Below are positions 47,798 to 60,000 of a DNA stretch of 64,000 bases, one piece after another. Below the pieces are notes generated by a model. It worked only from the letters and a program-made list of their open reading frames with translations, made no database searches and was not told the DNA's origin. The position numbers and the translations under genes are program-made. The stretch is from Ischnura elegans. Its lineage: Eukaryota > Arthropoda > Insecta > Odonata > Coenagrionidae. The stretch covers positions 40,715,644 to 40,779,643 of the forward strand of contig NC_060251.1 of NCBI RefSeq assembly GCF_921293095.1. Direction: 5' to 3'. How positions within the stretch are numbered: position 1 is the first letter of the stretch; each line of letters opens with the position of its first letter.

Positions 47798-48012
47798 ATG
47801 GATCAGCTTAACGAAGGCGAATGTTTATCGTGGAAACGTCCAGATGAGGTAATGCGACAGCATAGGTTAAAATTGAAACAAAGAGCATTGCAAGCTCGGC
47901 TTACTCGCTCGGAGCAAGGCCAGTTGTCTAAAAGTAATGAATCAACATTGGTTGACTCAATACTGCTTGGAATTCGATCCTCGACTACGGAAAAAAGAAA
48001 GAATCCCTTTAA
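47798..48012 (+). CDS. DONSON: DONSON exon 1
   Basis: It starts at the ATG of MDQLNEGECLSWKRPDEV and ends in the NPF-K motif, splitting the lysine codon (AA|GTGAGT donor, phase 2). The N terminus is basic (RQHRLKLKQRALQARL), as in vertebrate DONSON. There is no other in-frame ATG close upstream that fits. Confidence 0.88.
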
Positions 48013-51000
48013 GTGAGTATTACATACCTGTTGGTCAGTTTCTTTCTCGATCTTTAAATGCACCGTCGAACGAGGTATTTTATGTGTGAAAGATACATAT
48101 CGTGAGTACTTTTTACTTTGCATTTCTAGACAAGACGGAGGGAAAAGATTTAAGTCCTCAGATGACCTTAATGTGACATCAGACTCATCGCTGTTTAAAA
48201 TCTTGTCTGAGAGACAGGAGAATAGGAAAAATGAAGTAACGTCTGAAACGTCTTTTCAGTCATTTCTCGTGGAAAGCGAACAGAAGGTAAGCTCTTAGTC
48301 AAAGAATATATTAGCTTGTGCAGTTACTTTTGTAAACTTATTTATCTGCATTTCCTTTTCTACTGGTCATGTTTTTCATTTCATGTCAGCTATATTTTTT
48401 GCTAGTTATTTGTGATTCTTGTGTTACAATTGTAAGACTAAGAGTGGATTTTAATTATATTACAACTTATTACTCGTTTTTTTTGTACTAGGAAGTGCCC
48501 TTGCAATTTGAAGCTACGAGCATTCCAGTTGATTGGTCCCTCAAAACCAAAATTAGACTTATATCACCTAATCCTTTTCCATGGAGTCAGAAACTGCGGG
48601 TAAGTGTAGTCGTAAATTGAATGAGATTTCTACACCTAATGAGTTTAGTAAAATTTGTTGCGTGTAGCTTATTGTATGGTTAGTAGTTGTGTCAACTTAG
48701 TCTATTTACTAACACACAGAATTTGTGGAAGAATCATTGCTCCATCTGGTTCAAAAATTTTAGCTATTTATCTACCCTTGCTACTATTTTATATTTAATT
48801 CCACCATGCATTTACTAATACCTTTTAATTATATTATCTACCCCAATTCATTGAATATTTCATCTATTTATGCATATTCCAATTATTCATTGTTAAATAC
48901 GCCTGCAATTATGTTACAGACTTGTGAAGAAGCATCAGGAATTACTGGATATGTGAGATGCTTAGATACAGGCATGTCTGACAAAAATGATAGTGACTTA
49001 GGGAGTGGACAATCTTTAGACACTAGTCCAAATGCACGGTTCCATCAATGTGGTCTCTATTGGCAACATCCATCGCTTCCCTGGCTTCCTCTCTTTCCAA
49101 GGGTGCGTGGTGAATCAGCTGCAGCCAGCTCAGGACTACCACCATTGGCCTTAGATCCAATGATTAAAGACGCATTGCACCAAGAATGGCAAGTTTTGAA
49201 ATTTATATTTGCCTCTTAATACTTCTTATCTCCTTCTGTTGTCTGCAGTAATAATTTATCTTTGCAATGTGAGTTGTTTGCTCTAAAATTTCTTTGTAAA
49301 AAGAAAGGATCATTTTCTTAGTAGAATATGTGAATGTTCTTATATATTCATTTAACTCTATCGGCCATATTCATAGATTTCCGCTAAAACACGCTAGTAG
49401 GGCTACTAAGACCTTTTAGTCGCCTACTAAGATATGGTATTCATGGATTCTATTGCGTGAGCTACTACGAGCTACTAACTTAGTATGCTACTAAGGCTAC
49501 TAACCAGCTCGGCAGCCGATACTCGGTAGCGATTTGGGTTCAACCCGCTAGGCTACGCTTGACAACACTGCATCTGACTCCTCCGCGGCGCGGAAAATTC
49601 GTAAAACTTTCAAACAAAAGCAATTGATTCAGCAAAATGCATTGAAATTTTTACTTCATAGCGGATAATTCGATGTGATATCGCATTGCAGACATATTTT
49701 TTGATTGCTGTACACAAAAATTATGCAATACCATTGGGAAAGGGTAGATTTATGAGTAATACAGAAGCATTTGTATGTTTGAGATGCAGTTATTGTTGTA
49801 CAAACGGCCGTGTATTCATTGATCATATACATTAGATATTGTTTGCACTTCCGATATTTGTTTCCATTAGTGTATGCGTGATTAGTATGGAAAAACATAA
49901 CTAGCAACGTCAGTATCATACATATCTGTATTCGGAAAGCAGAAATACACCTCAATGTCGGAGTAGAAAAGAAAACTTTTGCAATGGAGAAATGAAACGT
50001 TAAGAAAATAACGTTGAGATAAATGTGAGAATGATACACATTTATTATGTTACAAACACCTACGTGCGAGCAATTAGTAACATCTGTTTGCAACTCCTAA
50101 AATGTTAGTCAAGGAAACAACAATCTGCTTCGCTACATTTAAATATTTCAAATATTGACAGCGTGCGGAAATATACGGCATATACTTTACTAGAGGAGGT
50201 TAATGTAAAAAACAAAGCATAATTAACGTAACTTGTTTTACTTATTTATTGCTGATCATATCACAAATAGCACTACAACGCACACAACATTTCACTTCAC
50301 ATTTCACGAGCTGTCTTTATGACACTTATAATCCGTACATTCTGAATCAACTGGTTCAATGAAAAGCTTGACTCACACTTAATTTAAAACACTATAACGT
50401 AACTCTAGTAAACAATGATAATCAGTTTTCCAATCACTCTGCACACACCAAAAGAATTTGCACTCGTTGACGTTCGAAAGAATTCTTCATATATCACTTC
50501 CCACTCATCACTAATGATTTAGAATCAGTTGATGTTATTTCACATTACCATTACGTAGACAATGAAATAAATAGGCTGAAACAAATTTTTAAACCAGAAA
50601 TTGTAACATCAACAAACTTCCAATCTCACTCTCCACTATCACTCGTACCGTAACCAAAACAAAAACAACAGCGCAACGAAATACGCGAAATGTAAACACT
50701 GCCGAAAACTCACGATAAAGTGACTAGAATTAGGAATATAATCAAACACAAATTATAAGCGTACAAACGAATGAAAATTTATAATTGTTTGCTGTATCCC
50801 TAAAGAACAACTGCTTCAAATATGAAACATATCCCCTTCGCAACAGCTAGTAGATACCTTTGATCGAAATGGTTAAACCAGTATGAAAGAAATAAATAAT
50901 TTTGTCGAAGATCATACACTCACAAATCACTTCACTTGTCGCTTCACTCTTTACTTCATCGTCTATATGCAATCAATTCACTTAGGGGCGCACTGAATGT

Positions 51001-54000
51001 ACAAATTGTGTTCACTTACACTAGAGGCACAAGTTCACTGCAAGTCGTAGCTTCCTCGCAGCTACCAAAAACTTTAAATTCCTGTCAACAATTACACTAC
51101 ATACGTTGCCTGCCTTACTTGGAGAATGGATTCTCGTATTCCATTTTGGCACAAATGCATAAAAACTCTATAACAGTATACAAATAAAACCGGAGTTCGA
51201 TCATCCACAACGGTCCGCCATATTTAGTAGCTCCCTTAGACAAGGCCGGAGGGCGACTAAGAACCGGCTACTAAGATAGTAGCATACTAAGCTTAGTAGC
51301 CCTTACTAACGATCTATGAATACCATTTTGCTAGTATGCTACTACTTAGAACGCTACTTGGGCGTTAGTAGCTTACTAAGGAAACTATGAATACGGCCGT
51401 ACGTGTCTAACGGCCGTATTCATAGATTTCCGCTAAAACACGCTAGTAGGGCGACTAACTTAGTCGGCTACTAAGACCTCTTAGTCGCCTACTAAGATTT
51501 GGTATTCATGGATTGTATTACGTGAGCTACTAAGAGCTACTAACTTAGTATGCTACTAGCGAGCTCGGCAGCCGATACTCGGTAGCGATTTGGGTTCAAC
51601 CCGCTAGGCTACGCTTGACAACACTGCATCTGACTCCTCCGCGGCGCGGAAAATTGGTAACACTATCAAACAAAAGAAATTGATTCAGAAAAATGCATTA
51701 AAATTTTTACTTCATAATGGATAATTCGATGTGATATCGCATCTCAGACATATTTTTTGATTGCTGTACACAAAAAGTATGCAATACCTTTGGGAAAGGG
51801 TAGATTCATGAGTAATACCGAAGCATTTGTATGTTTGAGATGCAGTTATTGCTTTACAAACGGCCGTATATTCATTGATCATATACATTGCGTATTGTTT
51901 GCACTTCCGATATTTGTTTCCATTAGTGTATGCGTGATTAGTATGGAAAAACATAACTAGCAACGTCAGTATTATACATATCTGTACTCGGAAAGCAGAA
52001 ATACACCTCAATGTCGGAGTAGAAACGAAAACTTTTGCAACGCAGAAATGAATCGTTAAGAAAATAACGTTGAGATGAATGTGTGAATGATACACATTTA
52101 TTACGTTACAAACACCTACGTGCGAGCAATTAGTAACATATGTTTGCAACTCCTAAAATGTTAGTCAAGGAAACAACAATCTGCTTCGCTGCATTTAAAT
52201 ATTTCAAATATTGACAGCGTGCGGAAATATACGGCATATAGTTTACTAGAGGTGGTTAATGTAAAAAACAAAGCATAATTAACGTAACTTGTTTTACTTA
52301 TTTATTGCTGATCATATCACAAATAGCACTACAACGCACACAACATTTCACTACACATTTCACGAACTGTCTTTACATCTACATCTACATCTACAAATTA
52401 CCCTGCGAGCCACCTCTAGGGTGTTTGGCAGGGGGTGATCAATCACCAGCATGCAGCATGCATTTGGACTCCCACATGCACACCACACCGTCCAAGAAAC
52501 GTCCCGTATAATAACAAACTATACTACTATATGCTGTTAGAAATAGAATATAGAATAGAAATTCAGAAACATGCAGTAAGTTTTACATAGGTTAGTAGGC
52601 TACACTACAAGTCATGCAATCTATTTACGAGTTCTATTGCTTCCGTTATAATCTCTTATTGATCGTGGAAAAAATGACATTCGGAATCTGTCTGTTCTGC
52701 AATCTATCTCTCTTATTTTATTTATATGATCTGATCTTCCGTAGTACGTTGGCGTCCGCAAGATATGGTTAACTTCGTCAGAAAAGACACTGCTCTTGAA
52801 TTTATCTAAAAGGTTTAGTCTATTTTTCAATCTGCGGTCCGACAGAGATTCCCATCCGAGTTTATGTAAGAGGTCAGTTACACTAACAAGACTATCGTAA
52901 CGACCTTTCACATACCTGGCAGCTCTTCTTTGCACGCGTTCTAACTCTGTTATTAAGCCATTTTCATGAGGGTCCCAAACACTGGCAGCGTATTCCAAAT
53001 GTGGTCTAACGAGGGAAAAGTAGCTAATTTCTCTCACTTTGTCGTCGCACTTTCCTAATATTCTTTTAACAAAACCCATTTTACGATTAGCTTGACCGGT
53101 TATTTCTCGAATATGTTTATTCCACGATAGATCATTATTGAGTCTAACCCCTAGATATTTCACAGATTCAACTGCCTTTAACTGCGCGCCCCGAATGACA
53201 TAGTTACGCTGTAGGGAGTTATTCTTCTTCCAGAAATTCATTACGACGCATTTTTCCAAATTTAATTCTAACTGCCAAGCATCGCACCAAGCTTGGATAG
53301 CAGCAAGGTCATTCGTTAGTTCATCTATATCTTTGCTGGAACGAATTTCTCTGTAAACTACAGCGTCGTCTGCAAATAATCGTAACTTACTCTGCACTAC
53401 TTCGCCAATGTCGTTTATATAAAGAAGGAATAGGAGTGGGCCAATGACACTACCCTGAGGAACGCCAGAAGTCACTCTAACCTCATTGGAGACTGCACCG
53501 TCTAATACTACTCTTTGGACGCGGTCGCTCAAAAATTCTCTAATCCAGGAAATGACATCTTCGTCTAGACCATAAGATTTCAGTTTTAATATTAACTTTC
53601 CGTGGGGTACTTTATCAAATGCCTTTTTGAAATCAAGAAAAATCGCGTCTACTGGAATGTTGTCTTCCCCGGAGACTAAAATATCGTGGGCGAAAAGCGC
53701 TAACTGAGTTTCGCACGATCTGCTTTTCCTGAATCCATGTTGATTTCCCATTAATAAGTTTTGCGCGTCTAGGTGTTTCATTACCGAGCTGACTACGATG
53801 TGTTCAAGGACTTTGCAAGAGATGGACGTTAAAGATATCGGCCTGTAATTAGATGGCTGTTCCTTGTCTCCACTTTTAAATATAGGCGTTACATTAGCGA
53901 TTTTCCAGTCATTAGGTACTTCGTGTTGCTTGATGGATTTACTGAATATTAACTGCAAGTAGGGGGCAAGTTCTGAGGCTAGTTCTTTATATACGCGAGA

Positions 54001-57000
54001 AGGGATTTCGTCTGGACCAGGTGATTTATTTGGACTAAGCGATTTCAATATATTTTCGATTCCGAGCGTACTAATGTCAATAGCTGGCATCTTATGAATA
54101 CAGGGATTGTCCTCGGTCTCGGGTGAGTTTTCGGAAGGCTCCGTGAACACGCTCTTAAAGTAGGAATTTAATAAATTGGCTTTATCGTAACTGCTTGTCA
54201 ACACATCTCCATTGTCGTTTCTCAGCGAACATACGGTAGATCGTTTACCTTGAACTTCCCTAACATATGACCAAAATGCTTTTGGGTTATCCTGTAACTG
54301 CTCTACTAGTGTTTTTCTTTTAAAATTCGTGAACGCATTCCTGAACGCTTCCTTCGTGGCGGCTTTAGTCATCCTATATTTTTGAATTATTAGCTCGCGT
54401 TCATTAGCGGATAAATCCGTGCTGACTTTTTTCATTTTAGCATGACACGCTCTCTGTCGCCTCAATGATTTTCTCACTTCCGCGTCGTACCATCTCGGTT
54501 CGCTGCCTTCTTTTACTATTTTACTAGGGATGTAGCTATTTATTCCCGAAGTTACGAGCGAAAGAAAAGCTTTCCAAGTATTCTCTACATTTAACTTTAA
54601 TAATGATTCTTGAAACTCGGGGAAAGCATTTTTCATATGACTCTTAAACCCATCAAAATTAGCTCTTTTAAAAATGAAAACTTTACGCTCTTTTTTAAAG
54701 TTTACAGCGGTATTTAGAGAAAACTTTGCAGTTACTACCCTATGGTCACTTATTCCTTCGACAGTGCCAACGTTTATTACCTGATGTGGTATATTTGTCG
54801 CTAATAAATCAAGAATATTTTCTCCTCTGTTCGGTGCGGATGCTATTTGAAACAATGAATTAGATGTGAAAGTGTGTAATAAAGCCTCGCAGATCACTTT
54901 ATCCCTCCCACCAGGAATGAAGCTATAAGTCTCCCAATCTATAGAAGGTACGTTGAAATCTCCACCCACAATCAAGTTTCTTTCAGGATACTTGGATGCT
55001 ACGCTGTTTATTTGATTTTGAAAATCCAACATTGACGTTATATCTGAGTTAGGTGGTCTGTAATACGAACATAATAAAATAGTTTTGAATTTTGGACATT
55101 TAATTAAACACCACACAGATTCAACGCTGGTCTCAGTTACGGTTATCGCTTGGCTGACGATTGAATTCTTTACAGCTATAAAAACTCCGCCCCCAACTCG
55201 ATTAATTCTATCTTTCCGATAAACAGTGAACGATTTTGGGAAGATCTCATTGTCTGAATCATCATCTGTTAGCCAACTTTCTGTTCCAAAAATGACGTTA
55301 CACTTCGTACTATGAATTAAATGGTGGAATTCGGGAATCTTATTTCTTAAACTACGGCAATTAACCACAGCCACGATTAAAACTTCGGAACTAGTATTAT
55401 TGCGATTCGGGAATAATTCTGATTTGCTTTTGTCGAATAGACTATTCACAGGCTCTATACCGCTGATAAATGGAAATGCATGTCTTATTGACACACTATC
55501 AAAATGACTTGAGCCTTGACTGCCTTTGAACGTGTTGCTCGACTGACGCTTCTCGTGCTTAAATGTAATACCTGAAACGCTGATTTTTCTCTCTACTTCT
55601 CTATTCTCATTTCTGGAAGAATCTTTGTCTGTGAAAAGTTTTGAACTTAACCCTTTATTTTTCAACCCACAAATATATCTACACTCTGCCCTACTCTCTA
55701 CTCTAAAAAAGACCTACAGTGCTCAAATATGCTACTCGCTACACGACTAGCCGACTCGGCCGTGTAATGGACTCCCGAACGGTTCAGAGGGATCCTACAC
55801 GATCGGATTGCCGGCCTAAGGTCCACGAAGGAGGCTCCGATGTCCGTGCAGAAACGACGCAGCCTCTGGTTTATGCCTTCCACTCGGCTCCAAACCAGAG
55901 AACCACGATCGATCCTCGGGACAAGACTACAAATCGAAAGCTCAATGCCGACTCCAATGGTCCCACCCACCCGCTTCACTTCGGAATTCAGATCCCGGAG
56001 GGAATCTAGAATTTCCTCAGATCCACGGAAGGTGGCATCATTGACGCCGACATGAGCCACGACCCGCAGTCTGGAGCACTTCGTGCCCCGTACCGCCGCA
56101 CCAACCGCCTGCGTCACCTGAGGAACACCGCCACCAGGGATGCACCATGACGTTACACGGTCGCTTACACCCTCGCGGTCTGCCCTCTCCCGTAACGGGA
56201 CCATCACACGACGGACATTGCTACTCCCTAACACTATGATCCCCCCCTTCCCACTCTGACGCCCCTTCCTAGGTGCCGGTTTCGGGGTAGGAGTAGGCAC
56301 GTCAGGCACCTCGGAGTTTCCATCCGACAGCAACTGGTACCTGTTCGAGACGGGGACGGGATTTGCCTCAGCATCCCCCAAACCCCGTCTTAGAGTGACA
56401 CTACCACCGTCCCTCCGAGACACGACCCTCCAAAACTCAGGTTTACGGGGTGACGTGACCCCGTCATCGAGAGATGGACCTCGAGGAAGGCTCTCGATCG
56501 ACCAGCCGCTATTTGCAATCGGGCGAACCCGTGCAGCCCCTGTGGCACGGCGACCTTTCGAAGAACCACCCCTCGGACCATTCCCCTCAGCGGTATCAGC
56601 CACCCTTTCAAACTGGGCCCGAAGTTCCCGCACCATCGTCTCCAACGCGGTAATGCGGTCTCCGAGAGCCTCGCATTCACCGGCGTTTTCAACTCCGGCA
56701 ACGGGTGACCTATTCGAAGGCATCCTATCACTATCGCAACTTTGGATTTCAGAAAAGCTTACCTGACGGGAGATACGCTTAATAGATATTTGAGAGAGTA
56801 AAAACAAACCGATAAACTTACTAGCTTGTCTCTTTTTAATAGATATTTACGCTTAATAGATATTTGAGAGAGAGTAAAACAAACCGATAAACTTACTAAC
56901 TTGTCTCTTTTTAAACGTAAATAAGGGAATGTAGTTACCTGGATATGGATTAAGTCGATTAATGGGTTTAAAACTAGAAAACTATATAGTTCCAAAGAAG

Positions 57001-60000
57001 ACTAATTAACGAAATTAAGATATAACTTTATGACACTTATAATCCGTACATTCTGAATCAACTGGTTCAATGAAAAGCTTGACTCACACTTAATTTAAAA
57101 CACTATAACGTAACTCTAGTAAACAATGATAATCAGTTTTCCAATCACTCTGCACACACCAAAAGAATTTGCACTCGTTGACGTTCGAAAGAATTCTTCA
57201 CATCTCACTTCCCACTCATCACTAATGATTTAGAATCAGTTGATGTTATTTCACATTACCATTACGTAGACAATGAAATAAATAGGCTGACACAAATTTT
57301 TAAACCAGAAATTGTAACATCCACAAACTTCCAATCTCACTCTCCACTATCACTCGTACCGTAACCAAAACAAAAACAACAGCGCAACGAAATACGCGAA
57401 ATGTAAACACAGCCGAAAGTTCACGATAAAGTGACAAGAAGTAATATAATCAAACAAAAATTATAAGCGTACAAGCGAATGAAAATTTATAAGCGTTTGC
57501 TGTATCCCTAAAGAACAACTGCTTCAAATATGAAACATATCCCCTTCGCAACAGCTAGTAGATACCTTTGATCGAAATGATTAAACCAGTATGAAAGAAA
57601 TAAATAATTTTGTCGAAGCTCATACACTCACAAATCACTTCACTTGTCGCTTCACTCTTTACTTCATCGTCTATATGCAATCAATTCACTTAGGGGCGCA
57701 TTGAATGTACAAATTGTGTTCACTTACACTAGAGGCACAAGTTCACTGCAAGTCGTAGCTTCCTCGCAGTTACGAAAAACTTTCAATTCCTGTCAACAAT
57801 TACACTACATACGTTGCCTGCCTTACTTGAAGAATGGATTCTCGTATTCCATTTTGGCACAAATGCATAAAATCTCTATAACAGTATACAAATAAAACCG
57901 GAGTTCGATCATCCACAACAGTCCGCCATATTTAGTAGCTCCCTTAGACAAGGCCGGAGGGCGACTAAGAACCGGCTACTAAGATAGTAGCATACTAAGC
58001 TTAGTAGCCCTTACTAACGATCTATGAATACCATTTTGCTAGTATGCTACTACTTAGAACGCTACTTGGGCGTTAGTAGCTTACTAAGGAAACTATGAAT
58101 ACGGCCGTAAGACTTTAGTGTTCTGATTTTATACAGTTCTTTTCTTTTTGTTACCAGGTGTGAAAGTTTCCGCTCCTTGTTCCAGTTGGTGAGAGCCCGT
58201 CAATGTCCTTTCTTCTACTTGTGTGCCAATGCTTTCACTTGCCTCTTCAGAGCTGCTGGCGTAGCTGGTGTTCCTGAAATGCATGCTCTCCTGACACCAA
58301 CAACCAGAGGTCTTAGGGCTGCTCTCAAGGAAGAAGGTATGTCAATAAAATGGAATTCACTTAGTCATTCCTTCAACCCAAAGGTTGGTATTGATGGATG
58401 AGGATGGAGGTCAACTACGGTTGAGCCACAGGCATGTAAATTTCACTCTTTCATACGCATTCTCTGGTTTCTGAATGGATTAGGGCAACCCTCACAATCA
58501 ACAGATGGTATTGTAGCGTTACGTCGTCAAATCTTGGCAATTCATAACGTAAGCCCGGACACAGGGAACTCCTTTCATCTGTCACTGACCAGGTGAGGGA
58601 AAAACTCCAAAAAACAAGAATAATAACTACCACGAGAAACATTTGTATCAAAAATTATATGTCATGTTCAATTAACTAGCATATGATAGTGAAAATATTC
58701 AATATAAGAAGTATTTTGATTAAAACCATTAAAAACTAATAATCTCCACAAAAAAAACCTTAGCCAATACAAAAACTAAGTACAAAAGGCAAGTCTGTCA
58801 GCACCAAATGTAAGTTGAGAATCGCCATCAGAGGTCGAGTGATGCTTCTGCGTCGAATGCCGACATTCGAGAGAGAGAGAGAGAGGAACAAGACTGAGTG
58901 TGACAGTGGAGGGGAAATTGGCCGAAGGAGGGAGGGTGACTTCGAAGCTGAGGAAAACCCCCAAAATCCTGGTCAGCCCCAACAGTCCGGGAAGCACCCA
59001 TGTTGACAGGAAACTCTGGAACAGTTCTCGTCATCCAAGCAGGGGTTGGGGGAAGAGTGTACTGCTGGGTTTCTTCTCCTCTATCTTCTGGATGGAGACA
59101 CAGCCAAGTGGTGTGATCAACAGGTCAGGCAAGCCATTGGAAGTCAAGAAGGGAGAAGACATGGTAGGATGAGGTCTTCGAGGAGAGAGAGTTTTGATTG
59201 GTGAAAAGTTGAGTACTTCTCACTCCAAACTGCAGTTTATGCCTCAGCACCAACTTCCCCTGGATTTCCAGATCCTCTGCCATACTTGCAATATATGTCT
59301 TGATCTCCTGGTATGGCAGATTCAGAAAGTAGAGTTTGGAGACTGAGTTCTGAGACTGTGAGTCTCTGAGCCTTTGAGTCGAAGGCCTTAGCACAAAAAT
59401 CCTTTGCGTGAAAAACCTTAGCGCGAAAAGTCCTTAGCTGGAGAAGTTCTGCGGATAAGTTCGGATGAACTTCTGGGGGGGGGTACACTAAAAAATGCCG
59501 TTGTATTCTCTCCTGTTATTTTTTCCTTCTTCTAAAGGACTGCAGAAATGAAAGGATATATCATTCATAAAATTTATGAACATTTTATTATGTACCCATG
59601 ACAAATTTCCTTAGCTATATTATGCTTTGAGAATGTACTTTGCACTGCTCATTTCTGATATGTTTGTGTGAGTTTTTAATAACCTTACACATGTTGACAT
59701 TACCCATATCACAACTGTCTTTTAGGGGTAACGGTTTAGTGATGGGCAATGTGCGTGAAGGTCCGAAAAATGCAGGCAATAGTCGTATTTCAGGAGTCAT
59801 GTCACCCACCTCGCCAGCAGCTCTTTCCACTAGCTCCCATGACCGGCAGACAATGCCAGCTCAGTACCATATTGTACATCACCAAGGGCTGCACTTTATA
59901 AGTATTCCAAGTTTTGCAGAGACTGGGTTTTATAATTTAAATGGAAGCTGCTTTGTAGTGTTCTTATAATTGCACTTTGATTAACCTATTATGAACTTCT

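Larger units (their letters stand above)
52376..57025 (-). mobile_element. Full-length CR1/L2-group non-LTR retrotransposon
   Basis: 4650 bp on the minus strand with a 5' UTR, two open ORFs (ORF1 56807-55698, ORF2 55665-52621, 32 bp apart), a 3' UTR and a short microsatellite end of three TAGATG-like units at 52376-52394. CTTTA at 52371-52375 and 57026-57030 flanks it. Copy 1 of the host element has the same site uninterrupted at 50315-50319. Intact ORFs and an exact duplication indicate a recent, possibly active, insertion. The group is inferred from an ORF1 with an SGNH-type domain and from RT sequence character. Confidence 0.93.
51411..58107. mobile_element. CGGCCG-ended DNA element, copy 2 (interrupted by a LINE)
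   Basis: Its two parts, 51411-52375 and 57031-58107, align end to end with copy 1 (very similar, including both small frames). Its right end is followed by TAA and its left end is preceded by TAA, a possible 3-bp target duplication. It lies 11 bp downstream of copy 1 in the same orientation. Confidence 0.85.
49189..58157 (+). other. DONSON intron 4, GC-AG, expanded by transposons
   Basis: 8969 bp between a GCAAGT donor and a TTGTTACCAG acceptor. About 8.7 kb consists of two CGGCCG-ended elements and the LINE inside the second. Without them the intron would be about 230 bp. Confidence 0.88.

Noticed and set aside
49193..49198. GT donor for exon 4 (GTTTTG) instead of the GC donor
   Set aside because: It is a poor donor and would make exon 5 read GTG TGA, an immediate stop. 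The GC donor keeps the frame and a conserved Trp.
49656..50093. 145-codon minus frame, repeated at 51712-52149
   Set aside because: Paired only because the two DNA elements are near-identical. It is Cys/Ile/Thr-rich without transposase or other motifs.
55719..56766. Several plus-strand frames of 70-123 codons opposite LINE ORF1
   Set aside because: Antisense shadows of a G+C-rich coding sequence.
59726..59863. Exon-like open stretch in DONSON intron 5
   Set aside because: It enters and leaves in phase 2, while exon 5 leaves and exon 6 enters in phase 1, so inclusion would break the frame. It does not resemble the family.
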